Of a stretch of 64,000 nt of DNA, positions 53,537 through 64,000 are shown piece after piece. A program made the translations under genes and the position numbers. Every line of letters starts with the position of its first letter. Positions within the stretch are counted from its first letter, which is position 1. This DNA is from Syngnathus acus. Its lineage: Eukaryota > Chordata > Actinopteri > Syngnathiformes > Syngnathidae. The DNA is taken from contig NC_051097.1 in assembly GCF_901709675.1 (NCBI RefSeq), positions 4,144,539 to 4,208,538 on the forward strand, in the 5' to 3' direction. The notes beneath the pieces are model-generated. The model did not search any database, was not told the DNA's origin, and saw only the letters and a program-made list of their open reading frames with translations.

Positions 53537-53561
53537 GGGGGGGGGGGGGGGGGGGGGGGGG
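53537..53561. repeat. 25-base G homopolymer
   Basis: Uninterrupted G run after TGGGAA. It is prone to G-quadruplex formation and to sequencing length error. Confidence 0.95.
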
Positions 53562-53767
53562 TGCATAAGAACCTGCTTTAAGCAACACATTGTGTAGTAC
53601 TTACAGACAGAAAGAAAAAGCTCTGACAGAATTTGGCTTTAGCACCTGTGGCTAAAGCCAAACTGTGGCAGGTTTTTACTTTTGGGTCTTGGATTCAACA
53701 TCTCTGAATATAAGATGCTGTGTGAACTCAGACTGACACAAACATTAAAAGCTGTGATTTCAATCTA

Positions 53768-54071
53768 CCGTATTTTCCGCACTATAAGGCGCACCTAAAA
53801 ATCTCAAATTTTCTCAAAAGCCAACAGTGCGCCTTATAATCAGGTGAGCCTTATACATGGACCAATATTGAGCCACTACAGCAGGCGTGTCCAAAGTCCG
53901 GCCCGCAGGCCAAATGTATATATCTTATATATGGACAAAGTTTTAAAATGGGCCATTCATTGAAGGTGCGCCTTATAATCCGGTGCGCCTTATATATGAA
54001 CAAAGTTTTAAAATGGGCTATTCATTAAAGGTGCGCTTTATAATCCGGTGCGCCTTATAGTGCGGAAAATA
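53768..54071. mobile_element. MITE copy D (CCGTATTTTCCG family)
   Basis: Same structure as copy C, including the embedded GTGTCCAAAGTCCGG segment and the two tandem TGGACAAAGTTTTAAAATGG blocks. The right end is damaged (GGAAAATAC then ATA). Confidence 0.72.
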
Positions 54072-55019
54072 CATAATCAGTTAAACTGCATTAACCAGGC
54101 ACAGTATTGGCAAAGACTGACCCTCCAGAATAGGCAACAACACACCAAACAGTTGTTAGGGTCCTTTCAATCTCTCAAACTCTGTCTAGTTTATGTAATT
54201 TTATTTTTTTAATAATAGAAAAGTTATCAATTTGTGGACTAAGACAAATAATATTGCTTCACCAAAGCCTAACAGTATGGTACAGATTTTACACAGGGTT
54301 GTAATTAAAACGTAAAACGTTTTAAATATTCTTGTATTGTTCTCACAAACTCACACAGTTTCATAATCAGCCAAAACAAGAAGTAGCGCAAAATAACTAA
54401 AAATGGCTCCACTTGGTAATCATGTTTGATTAGCAGTTGTATTACTAATGTATACAGAGAGTGGGTTCAGACATGCATAAAAGATCTGTTGTGCATTTTA
54501 AAATCTTTCACCTTTTCATCTTTTACATCACTTCAAAAAGTAGAACATGGACAAACAACAACAACATCTACTCTCCAAGCACTGCAGCTCCCACCAAGCC
54601 TGAACCACTCGGCCCTCTGACGAGGCTTAATGAGTAATAAGCACTGGTTGACCACAGTTTTGGAGTCAAGCCAACACTCCCAGATGCCAAATTGAAGCCT
54701 GAAGGTACTGCATAATGCAAAACAACACTCATTAAAACTTGAAGGGAGGGGAAAAAAAAAACCAAGGCGCTATAAAATGCAAAAATTCACCAAGATGCAT
54801 TTCAGGACAAGCTTGGTGGCAATTTCTCCACAACGGAAATGAATAATTAGAACTCTCAAGCATCCATTAGGAGAAGAAATTACAACACGTTAAAATGGGT
54901 TTCATGACCTATACTATATGGCTTGAGAATTATGTTGAAGATGATGAATTTAAAGTATTTATGCAACGGAATATAGTGTCCATATGAAAATATGTCTGAA
55001 TGAGCAACTTTGAATCTTG

Positions 55020-55240
55020 AATCCTTGCATGGGTTCCGGCATTTTGGTTTCCTCCTACACTCCCCAAAACATGACAGTTATTTTTATTGAAGACTCTCCA
55101 TTGTCATTAGCTGTGAATTTGTCTCTATATATGGCCTGAGATTGTCTCGCATCCAATCCAGGGTGTACCCTGCCTCTCACTCAAAGAAAACTGAGATTAG
55201 TCGCAGCACAGCTATGTGATGATAAGCGGAATAAAAGACG
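55020..55240. repeat. High-copy fish repeat, inverse decayed fragment
   Basis: GGTTTCCTCCTACACTCCCC, then CATTGTCATTAGCTGTGAAT and ATCCAATCCAGGGTGTACCC, the inverse order of the unit at 21484. Confidence 0.45.
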
Positions 55241-55299
55241 AATGGTGTCATCAAAATTTGGAAAATTTATGTACGACCGGCTCCACGACATTCTCTACC

Positions 55300-55392
55300 T
55301 ATGACTTGGCAGTAGAGATTGAACTTGCATCCAAAAGCCTCTATGATAGGAGGTTATGATCGGAGTGTCCGCCACTAGGCTAATGTAGCCAC
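55300..55392 (-). mobile_element. Decayed tRNA-SINE head
   Basis: The minus strand reads TAGCCTAGTGGCGGACACTC (A-box-like, as in the SINE at 5790) and later GCAAGTTCAATCTC (B-box-like). Spacing is SINE-like, but both boxes are damaged. Confidence 0.45.
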
Positions 55393-55900
55393 GTTATGTA
55401 AGATATGTAATGTAGCTTAGGCACAGATGCATCAGCCGAGGGCACGAGCGGCAGGTGACCCCACCGGCCATTTTTTAAGACAAACTAATTTTGGGGCTAA
55501 AACAGATTATTTGTGAACTGAGGTGCCACTGCACATAAATACATACTGTACGTTTAAACAATGACAACATTACCACAAGATTTGCCAGAATTGTTGGGAA
55601 GTAATATGATTATTAACCGGCTCGCTAACTCTTATTTGCATGGAGCAAAAAAGTAGCAGGAGGAAATGTTTGGCTTCTGACTGACTACATGGTAATACAA
55701 ACATAATATAACAGGTTTGGTAAGTCAAACATAGTCTAGGTATTTAGGATGGCCTTTTAGGAAGGCTGTCATTTATTTCCTACATGTACATATTATATTT
55801 CTGACCATGCTCTAACAGAATAAAAACTCATCCATTTGGGTGAAGTAATTACAACACAGGGAAGAAAGTATGAGACTGAAAAATGGGTCTCACAGGGTGA

Positions 55901-57018
55901 GCATGCTCAATCAGGCAAAAGGATGAGGGGCGAGAAAGTGGCTTTGACATCACTGCACATTTTAACCTCACAAAACAACACTACGCATTTTAAAAGTGTC
56001 CCAATACTTTTGCTCGTATAATGAAACGATGTCATGGGTGATGGATGTAATGTTTCATTCTTCTCAATGAATGCATGAAGCAAGTTAAATATTATCTAAG
56101 TAATTCTTTCATCCAAGTTGCCTTACCTTCACAGGCCAGTTAGCACATTATCACAATGTAAACAAAGTCTACTCTTGGTTGGTTTGTAGATTTGCGGCGA
56201 TGGTCGAAAAAAAAGTATTTTGTTGACATTAGAGACCTTTGCAGCCCTAATCAGCAGCAAACTAATATGCACCGAAGTTATCTCCAGTGGCTCCCTTTTA
56301 GATTAGTTCTCACCTCCTAAATCCAATTCAATCTATAAACTTTTAACCTCTGCCCCACACAGAAATCCTAAATGACTCATGGGTGTTATTGGTAGTAGAA
56401 ATCAAATTAACACCCTTCAGATCATTTGCCAGAGATATATAAATCATAAATTCTCAAAATGCATTACATTCCAAGAGTTGTTTCTTCAAGCTCCGCACCC
56501 ACCTTTTATTTGGAAAAGCTTTGGAAAATAGCCACGGACCTTGGGAAAGTTATTCTTTTGAGAAGATGATCTACTAATTTTGCGAGGGCAGAGGAACCTT
56601 CAAAGACTGTACATAAGGATGCTCACATCAGATCAACATAAACAGTGACATTACTGATGCAAAATGTGTAATGGTAGTCTGATACATTATTTATTTGTTG
56701 GCATGCTAAATGAACAAATCATCCACCAAGTATGAGACTTTTTCCATAAATCACTGTTTGCATAGATCACAGCGTTTAAAAGCTACCGGGCTGTCAACAT
56801 AATAACAGGGTGTAAGCATTAATGAGTGATGGACTGCATTTACAATCAAGACAGGAAGAATTTCAGCAATGTTTTGTACATACTGTGCTCTTATCTGACC
56901 CACCTCACAGGATGACAATGCTCAATCAGAAATGAGTGGCAAAGAAAGTGGATTTGACATCATCATTGTCCGTTTTGACTACATACATCAACACTTTGCA
57001 TTTCATCGTGCGAGCCTT
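55901..57018 (+). repeat. Diverged direct duplication (two blocks about 1 kb apart)
   Basis: About 110 bases at 55901-56013 (ATGCTCAATCAG, GAGAAAGTGGCTTTGACATC, CGCATTTTAAAAGTG) recur at 56910-57018 (ATGCTCAATCAG, AAGAAAGTGGATTTGACATC, GCATTTCATCGTG). Probably an old segmental duplication or two copies of an unnamed repeat. Confidence 0.65.
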
Positions 57019-57339
57019 TGTTCAAAGGTGATCACATGCACACACACACACGCCTGAGTATCAACCATTCGAAATATTTGGAGGAACACTATGTGATGCT
57101 AGCGATCCAAACTATTTCATGTGTGTTACCATTCTACTCACGCCCTCATTCCTAACATACCGAGAAGCTCCATCCACCTTCCTACTTCCCATGATTCACC
57201 CTTGACTGGTAGATTGGACCATGTCAATTTCAGTCAGACTGTGATTTCATTAGTTCTCTTGTGCAAAGTCCAACAGAATAATATGAAAGAGATAAATCAC
57301 ATTAATGACCTGGAAAACAGTTTGGGTACAGTTGGATTT

Positions 57340-57510
57340 TGGGCACAAATAGACAAACAACTATTCGCACTCACCCGCACTGAGTACCCGGAGGAAACCT
57401 ACCCAGGCATGGGGAGAACACGCAAACTTTACACAGGAACGCCGTAGGCGGAATTGAACCCTACACCTCTGAACTATGAGGTGGACATGCTAACCAGTGC
57501 CTCACTATGC
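57340..57510. repeat. High-copy fish repeat, fragment
   Basis: ACAAACAACTATTCGCACTC, GGAGGAAACCTACCCAGG, ATGGGGAGAACACGCAAAC and a CTATGAGGTGGACATGCTAA end match the order of the unit at 21484 with an internal deletion. Confidence 0.5.
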
Positions 57511-60500
57511 AACCCCGAACCAATTTCAGGTTATCTATATTTTTTAGATACATTGTGCAGCCGTAATAATTTGTTAATCAATAAAGCTATTTTGCAAATA
57601 AATTCATAAGAATTCAAAGTGATTTGTGTCATATTTGTGACTGAAAAGCAGCAGTACTTGGTGGTTGGCTTGAGACAAGAACATTCTCTTGCTCTACACG
57701 AATTCCACAGCATTAATGATTGATGGGCACCAAATGCCACCTCAGGGTGTTCCTCATACCAGAGAACTTGACATTTGCAGTATAATAGGAACATAATGGG
57801 GCGGCTTGTTCAGTGTTGACAAAATGACCAGCTCATCTTGGTGATACAACGTATGAAAATAAGTACATAGGCAAGTCCTTCCCAAGGCCATCCAATGATC
57901 ATTGAGGAACTGCACAAATGTACAATCATTATGTTGCAAACCTCCTCGATGGCAGAGACTAAAACTTCCAGATTTATACGATCTAAAAATTCTACATACA
58001 TCTTGAATTAAGGTCTTTTTCTCACACTTGCAAAAAAAAAAAGTGTATCCATGCCCATGTAAAACACAATAGAACAAGAAGAGGAGTTACAAAAATAACA
58101 ATGACACCTTAAGTCATCCTGATAGTTGACTGACACCACCCTGAAAGAAAAATCCGGAAAGAGGTAACTCTTGCACGCCTCAGCAGAAAACTGTTCGCGT
58201 CACGGTTACAGCAGATACTAGAAAATGGTCACACGGGTGCCATGCAAGACAAGCACATTTGAATGACTTACTCACAATTCTGCACAAACGTTTATATAAT
58301 ACTTTTTCTGCTTTACACACTAATTGGAGTTGGAGGTAATTATGATAGCGACTCCGTGATGCAATGCAGTGCAGTTGATCATCACTAAACTACAGCTACA
58401 GAAATAAACATAATGGCCACAGTTCAGCACCAAGTTACATAAATATTTTTGTAAACGAATCATGCTTGAAACACATCTTGTGCAGGTGTGCCTAATGATA
58501 TGGTAAATGTGTCCTTAAGTTGGATTCTTACCTGCAACACGCGGATTGAAACCCATGTCAAATGATTACCAAGTTTCTCGTGTTCTATAAAAACATGCAG
58601 CCAGCTCAACCGTGATCCAAAACAGGGTGAAACCATTGACGAATTCAAACTGTGTAGTTTCGCAAGCCTTTTTGGGCAATAATGTGGCACGTGTGTGTGA
58701 GAAGGGAGAGAGCATGACAGAGAGCGAGCAAGAGAGCAAGAGAGCGAGAGAGGACAGGAAGGACTGACATGGAGGGAGTGGAACATGAACGTAAAGAACA
58801 ACAAACAACTCATGTGAATTGAGAGACTTTTTCACAATGTTCTTGCTTTTTTATAACACCGAATTATATGCAACTCTTGATAAGAAAACTCATTTGGATT
58901 AAAACACAGTGGCTGCGTGCGGGCCAACAGTTGTGCTTTCTTGTCGGTCTGGTTGGTTAACTGTCTGTACTGAAGTCAAGGGAAAGAATGCGGGCCCATT
59001 AAACACAATAAAGCGACAGTGAGAAATACTGTGAGAGAACGAGAGAGAAAGGGTGTGTATGTGTGTGTGCGTTTACGTGTGAGTGCTGTGAATGAGGACC
59101 AATCCCTGCGCATGAGCAGATATTTCAGTGACTCTTTAGATTTTACTTTTAAAATATTTTTCAAGTCTCAGAAAACAGCACTGCATGAAACAGTAAAGTG
59201 CTTCTAATTATTCAATGACATGAATGCAAAAAAAAAAACTTTGATACAGAAACAGATTAACAGTGTAAAATAATGTTAAGTAAATCACATGAGCCTTATT
59301 ATTTTTTGTAAAAACAACTTTCACTGTTTGATCGAGCTCTTGTTTTGGATTTCAGTGGATCAATATTTCCCAACATGTTCTATGCAGAAGCCTTTGAATA
59401 TTTGCTTCTAGTACTACTACAAAGATTTTTCCCATTTCAACCTTAGACTAGTTTTCGAGAACATGCAGTGAAGAGCCACAGGTAGAATTTTAGATGCTAA
59501 TAGCTGATACTGAGTTGACTTTCAGCATTCCCCAACTTGGAAAGACACTTTCACTTGCATGACTGGCTGTATCCGCCACTGTGCGAGAGGACACCCTAAC
59601 ATATTTTCACCAGCAGAATGCCTTTACACATTGCAGCATGTCAGCTGTTTTATGATAATCATGATTGTTTTACAGCCTTTTGTAAATTCAATCTGTGGAC
59701 ACACTGAAGCTGTGTGCACAGTAATTTTTTTTCTGTAGCATGTTCAGACAGAACCCTGTCATGGCATCAGTCTCAAAGAAAAAACGAAGTGAAATTAAAA
59801 ATGTCAAAGATGGCTGCATTCTTGACTTGACTTGTCTGAACAACTAACCGAATTCAGAATGATTGTTTTATCTTATGTGAGTGTGCCATCAATGGCATAA
59901 GAATAGGATTCTGTCCATGTGTAATACAAGAAAATACACAAGAATACATTATACTGGTGCTGATGCCAGATATCCACAATGAACTCAGATTTTTGCATCG
60001 GTTGTATAACATGTCCTTTAGTCACACGCATTTCGGCTCAAAACTTGTCACAAACCAACCAAGAATATTTATGGCAGTTGTCATAACCTCAGTATACATA
60101 TATGTGTGGCTTTACGTGAGCTCAAGTACGGGACATAAGCAACCCTCCACCCAGCTGCGATAAAGTTTTGTTTCGTTCGGCTTCTTAATCGGAGCATAGT
60201 GCATAGTACAGTCAGACTCGCCCTTTGACTCAACATAAGGTTTCACTTTAAGAAAACAATAACTTACTGTATGTTTAAGCTATTGAACAAATGGAAATGA
60301 TACTTGAATGACACAATGGCCTCGGTAATCTACAACTCCTGACAGGACGTAAAAATATGCAGTATTAAGAGAAGGCATGGGTTGTTTATCTTTCCCCTTC
60401 CTATCTGTTCATTATCATTTCCCAACAATGTCCCAATCATGACCCTTAGTTACAACACAATCATACTAGTATGATTTAAAGTGTATGTTGTTCTGCTGTT

Positions 60501-60676
60501 GCAGATAGAGCTTGGGGCGGCTATTAGCTTGTTTGCTGAGATAGTCTCCCTTGTCATGTTGGAGAAAATAAAATAAGTAAACATTCCACAATGGTATATT
60601 AATACCCCATTTATCAAAACATACAACCTTAGATAATTGTGGTAATGCACATCAATATAACTCTCAAGTGCCCTAC

Positions 60677-60711
60677 AATAATAATAATAATAATAATAAT
60701 AATTAATAATG

Positions 60712-60763
<52 letters not shown>
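60677..60763. repeat. (AAT)n microsatellite
   Basis: About 28 AAT/ATA units with one AATTAATAATGAT interruption. Confidence 0.95.
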
Positions 60764-61323
60764 GTGTGGAGAAACATTAGAGTGAAACAGCAGTCAGGAT
60801 TATGCTGTTCTATGTAATTCAGAACATAACAGTGTTGACTGTCAACCAATGGTGAATGTACTTGATGGGATTTTTTTTAACTACATTTCTTGCACTGGAT
60901 CTTATTTCACTCTGCAAGTTTTATGGTGTGCCTGGTAACACAGTATTGGGACTTAAAATGTCCGCGTCATATTGTACTGTAAACTGTGCAGTTTATAGTA
61001 CACAAAGATGTAATTCTGCCGCGTAAATCGTGAACAAAAATAAGAACTTAAAAAATTCAGTAAGGCTTCTCTTGTTTTTAGCAATTTGGAAGGCATCTGC
61101 GCCTTTATTTGTACTAGTAATCAGTCATGACCACTTGTTGGACGCTGTTTTCATAGTTTGCGATTAAATACATGTGCCTGCTCAGCAGCTGTTTATCCAG
61201 AAAACGTCTCCAAAGGTTATAGTCACGATCGAGTCACTCCAGCACTAGTTCCGCCAAAATGAACTTCAGTTGTCATGTGAAAACCTTTCGAGTGTCAAGT
61301 TAAAGCGTCTTCAAACTTCTTAC

Positions 61324-61450
61324 CTGTTGCCGATCCCTGTGCGGTGCTGGTCTGCACACTGACAGCCAGGCGAGACTACTTCGCTTGTCAGGAGTTTGCC
61401 TGGTGGGTGTGTCCCAGCCTACACCTGCCGCATTCCGCTAAAGCGTGCGT
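61324..61450 (-). promoter_or_regulatory. Possible upstream first exon and promoter of the coiled-coil gene
   Basis: The minus strand has GATCGGCAACAG|GTAAG, a strong donor ending a relatively GC-rich, CpG-containing stretch without a long frame. About 150 bases upstream (61475-61482) is a palindromic CRE, TGACGTCA. It would be a non-coding first exon spliced to the ATG exon 10 kb away; that link is inference. Confidence 0.3.
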
Positions 61451-61474
61451 AAAGTGCTTGTCCACGGAGGGTGC

Positions 61475-61482
61475 TGACGTCA
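61475..61482. promoter_or_regulatory. Palindromic CRE (TGACGTCA)
   Basis: Perfect 8-base cAMP-response element, the binding site of CREB/ATF factors, in a locally GC-richer segment. One such 8-mer is expected by chance roughly every 65 kb, so this is weak evidence on its own. Confidence 0.35.
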
Positions 61483-64000
61483 CTAACCCACGCTCTGTGG
61501 TATTGCTCAACCAGGTTCCAATAAAAAAAAAAAAAAAGCCATGGAAGGGGAATTCCTTCATTCTCTAAATCTCCTGCAGCAGTAATTAAAACTCTCGTTT
61601 CTCCATATTGCTGCTGCTGCCACCCTCCTTTGTTTTATTCTCTTAATCTGAATTAATCAAGATGTCAATAGTGGCAGAGAACCTCACTCAGACATTTTCT
61701 CGTTGCCTTGCCCACTGTGCATGGTAAAATGTTTTACTGCACACTATTAGTAGTTGTGGTGATTCAAGTTATTAAGGCTAGAAAAGAAACATTCTTGTAA
61801 AGACAGTTTACAGGTGAGGTGTGGAAGCTCCTGTTGGTTAAACAGCAGCAGGTTGCTATGATGTTGGCCTGAACACAGAATTGCTTCGTGTTGCTAAAAA
61901 CTGGTAACCACGCCCTCACATTCTTCCGTGCATGAGCTGGAAAACACACCCATTGAACAGGTTGCATATTGCAGGTATGGATCTTACTCTGAAAGACACC
62001 TGTGCAAAATGTTGCCTCTGAAGAAAAAATAAAAACTCAGAATTGTGCCGAGGTCTTGGCAGGTCAAATTTACATCATTTTGCTCATGAAATGTGTGATC
62101 GAAAGAACAAAAATGTGGTAGCACCTCAAGGTACAATCTTTGATGTTCTGTATTCTATGGCAACTGACCACGCCTCATAAATGACGCCACAAACTTTGAA
62201 AGGGGTCTACAGCATTTGCTCGTATAAAAATGGATTCCTTATCATTTAATTGTGGAGTTTGGTTGGGGAAGTTTGAGTGAGGACTAGTAAGGACAAACTT
62301 CTAGTGTGGCCTACACAATGGTATGGTCATGTTTCGCTGCTTATACAACATTCTCACTAATGTTCATTGATGGTGTGACATCCATGGGTGACACATTAAA
62401 CCAAATGCTACACAATTGATATGACAGCATTATAGTGCAGATGAGTAATGAGACAAAATTTACAGCAAAACACACTGAAGACAAATGATATTGAGTATTC
62501 TGCATTGGCCAACTTGGTGGCCTGCTCTCAAACTGAATATTTCTGAATAACTTGAACTGAGGTAACTATTTGTAGGGTAACTTACTCTAAGATGTCAGAT
62601 AATTGGGAATTATTTCGATTTGATGTGTTGATTATTTTTTTATCTTAATGCACAATAGAATTATCCTTATTAATCAATCATCCTTCCATTGGTTTGAAGC
62701 ACACTGCTACTACACATGGCTCTGTGTCACCAGTTGTTCAGGGTGTGACTGGAGTGAAATTCTGAAGATGGGAGCGTCCTACAAAGACAACCTTTACTCA
62801 CACTGATAACTCCCTCTGCTGCAATAACTTAAGATGAGATAGCTGACTGATTCCCTTCAACAGTTATGCTTTTTAAGCAATGCTCAAAAGTGCTTCGTCG
62901 ATATCTTCTGCTATCTTCATCACCTCTGCGATGTAGAGTTCATCTGTTCGTTCTTGACAGTTGTTTTGGTCTTGAACTTGAACCCTACAAAAATATTTCC
63001 AGGAACAAAAGCTTCGTTCAAAATGAGACTGAACCCATTGGCATGGAATTCACACGTTCCGATCATTTATTTAGTCAGGTGTCTCAAAAAGATTGACATT
63101 TTTTCTTAGGAATTAATTCGGACAAAAGCATATAATCCGGCGACCAACCAAAAGTTGCAAAATTCTATCCATCAATAATGTCAGCGGACATGAATGCTAT
63201 CATAATTAAACAATGACGGCATGGTAAACCAGAAGAAAATTTGCTAAGGGTTCTACTTCTCTGTAGATGAGCGCAACAAAATGTCGCAATGTTGTTTAAT
63301 GGTTAATACAAAACAATACATTCATTTTATTAGCTTAATTAAAAATGCCCTTTTTTTTTTTACAGATATAATAACAGATTGAGATGACTACACTTACTAT
63401 TCACCCTTTAATCAAGTACTCAAGGACTGGAATGACAATATGCAATCACTACTTGGGCAGCCTTATCTCTAACAAATTAGTTGACTGTTCAAACAAGATT
63501 TGGAAAGCAGCAGAAAAACAGCTATTCATTTGAAAGGTGATGAAGTAGATGGACGGTAAGGCAAACATTACTCATAATGTCGCTGAGGTCACCATATTTG
63601 TACTTTAGAGTGCTTTTGCAAGTGCCTCGTCCAATCCAAACACAAACAATCTTCCGTAGAAAACGTGTTCTGTTACCGTAAACTGGCCCATAGAAAAGAG
63701 GAAGCTGTTGCGATGGAGTTGCATTCCAACAGCAGTGACATAACCCAAAGTTGTACAAAACAAATTGGAGTATCACTTACGTACGCTAACACAGTAGTCA
63801 AGTCAGAAATCAATCCAAGGAAAAGTGTGTCCAGTCGCATCTATAAAACAGAATATAACCAACAACGTTTACATTATTTACTGTAAATGATTGTTGTGGC
63901 ATTTAAAGCACTTGTTGCACAACGAGGATGGACATGAACTCTCACATTGTTCTCATTAACACTGTAGGCCTATAGCAGATAGATGATATTGGATGTTAAT

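Larger units (their letters stand above)
51305..64000. other. Upstream region of the coiled-coil gene, otherwise gene-free
   Basis: Holds MITE copies C and D, local duplications, SINE and LINE-like debris, poly-G, (AAT)n and the CRE segment. The stretches 58.0-60.6 kb and 61.6-64.0 kb show no recognisable gene or repeat. Confidence 0.55.

Noticed and set aside
57531-58077. Overlapping minus-strand frames upstream of the coiled-coil gene
   Set aside because: Residue content is Cys/His/hydrophobic without a known domain, there is no clear acceptor-donor pair, and no phase link to the gene.

Overview
The window is vertebrate nuclear DNA, most likely from a teleost fish. It has short coding exons with GT-AG introns of 0.1-9 kb, AT-rich non-coding DNA, long dinucleotide microsatellites, and many fish-type repeats (a tRNA-derived SINE, non-LTR retrotransposon fragments, hAT-type and other MITEs). 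No bacterial, viral or organellar gene is visible. Two protein-coding genes can be reconstructed exon by exon, and they are tail to tail.

1-19.7 kb (plus-strand upstream region of rab27b): no coding gene is supported. It holds decayed mobile elements: a MITE carrying a LINE 3' end, a reverse-transcriptase fragment, a second MITE with a SINE inside, a third MITE copy with an internal duplication, and a decayed LINE C-terminus. One good candidate for a non-coding leader exon of rab27b lies at 11506-11544.

19.75-26.8 kb: rab27b, plus strand, five coding exons, 218 codons. It is complete, with all GTP-binding motifs and a C-terminal CAC prenylation motif. A (CT)n tract of about 129 bp lies in its first coding intron and a (GT)n tract of about 98 bp in its 3' UTR. 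The convergent intergenic gap (about 26.8-29.0 kb) contains a sequence with the catalytic core layout of a hammerhead ribozyme on the minus strand.

29.2-51.3 kb: a minus-strand gene of 23 coding exons, joined here by phase-consistent splice sites from a Kozak-type ATG at 51304 to a stop at 29218 (about 1103 residues). It encodes an N-terminal coiled coil, a Ser/Pro-rich middle and a long C-terminal coiled coil that resembles the cingulin / paracingulin (CGNL1) rod. RAB27A and CGNL1 lie on the same human chromosome arm, so a cingulin-like gene beside rab27b fits an ohnologue kept in fish. Its N-terminal half does not look like CGNL1, however, so no symbol is assigned. This gene and the ribozyme-like motif are the two observations most worth following.

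51.3-64 kb: upstream region of the coiled-coil gene, with two near-identical MITE copies about 1.1 kb apart, local diverged duplications, a 25-base G run, an (AAT)n tract, and a CRE-containing segment at 61.3-61.5 kb that may be an upstream promoter and first exon.
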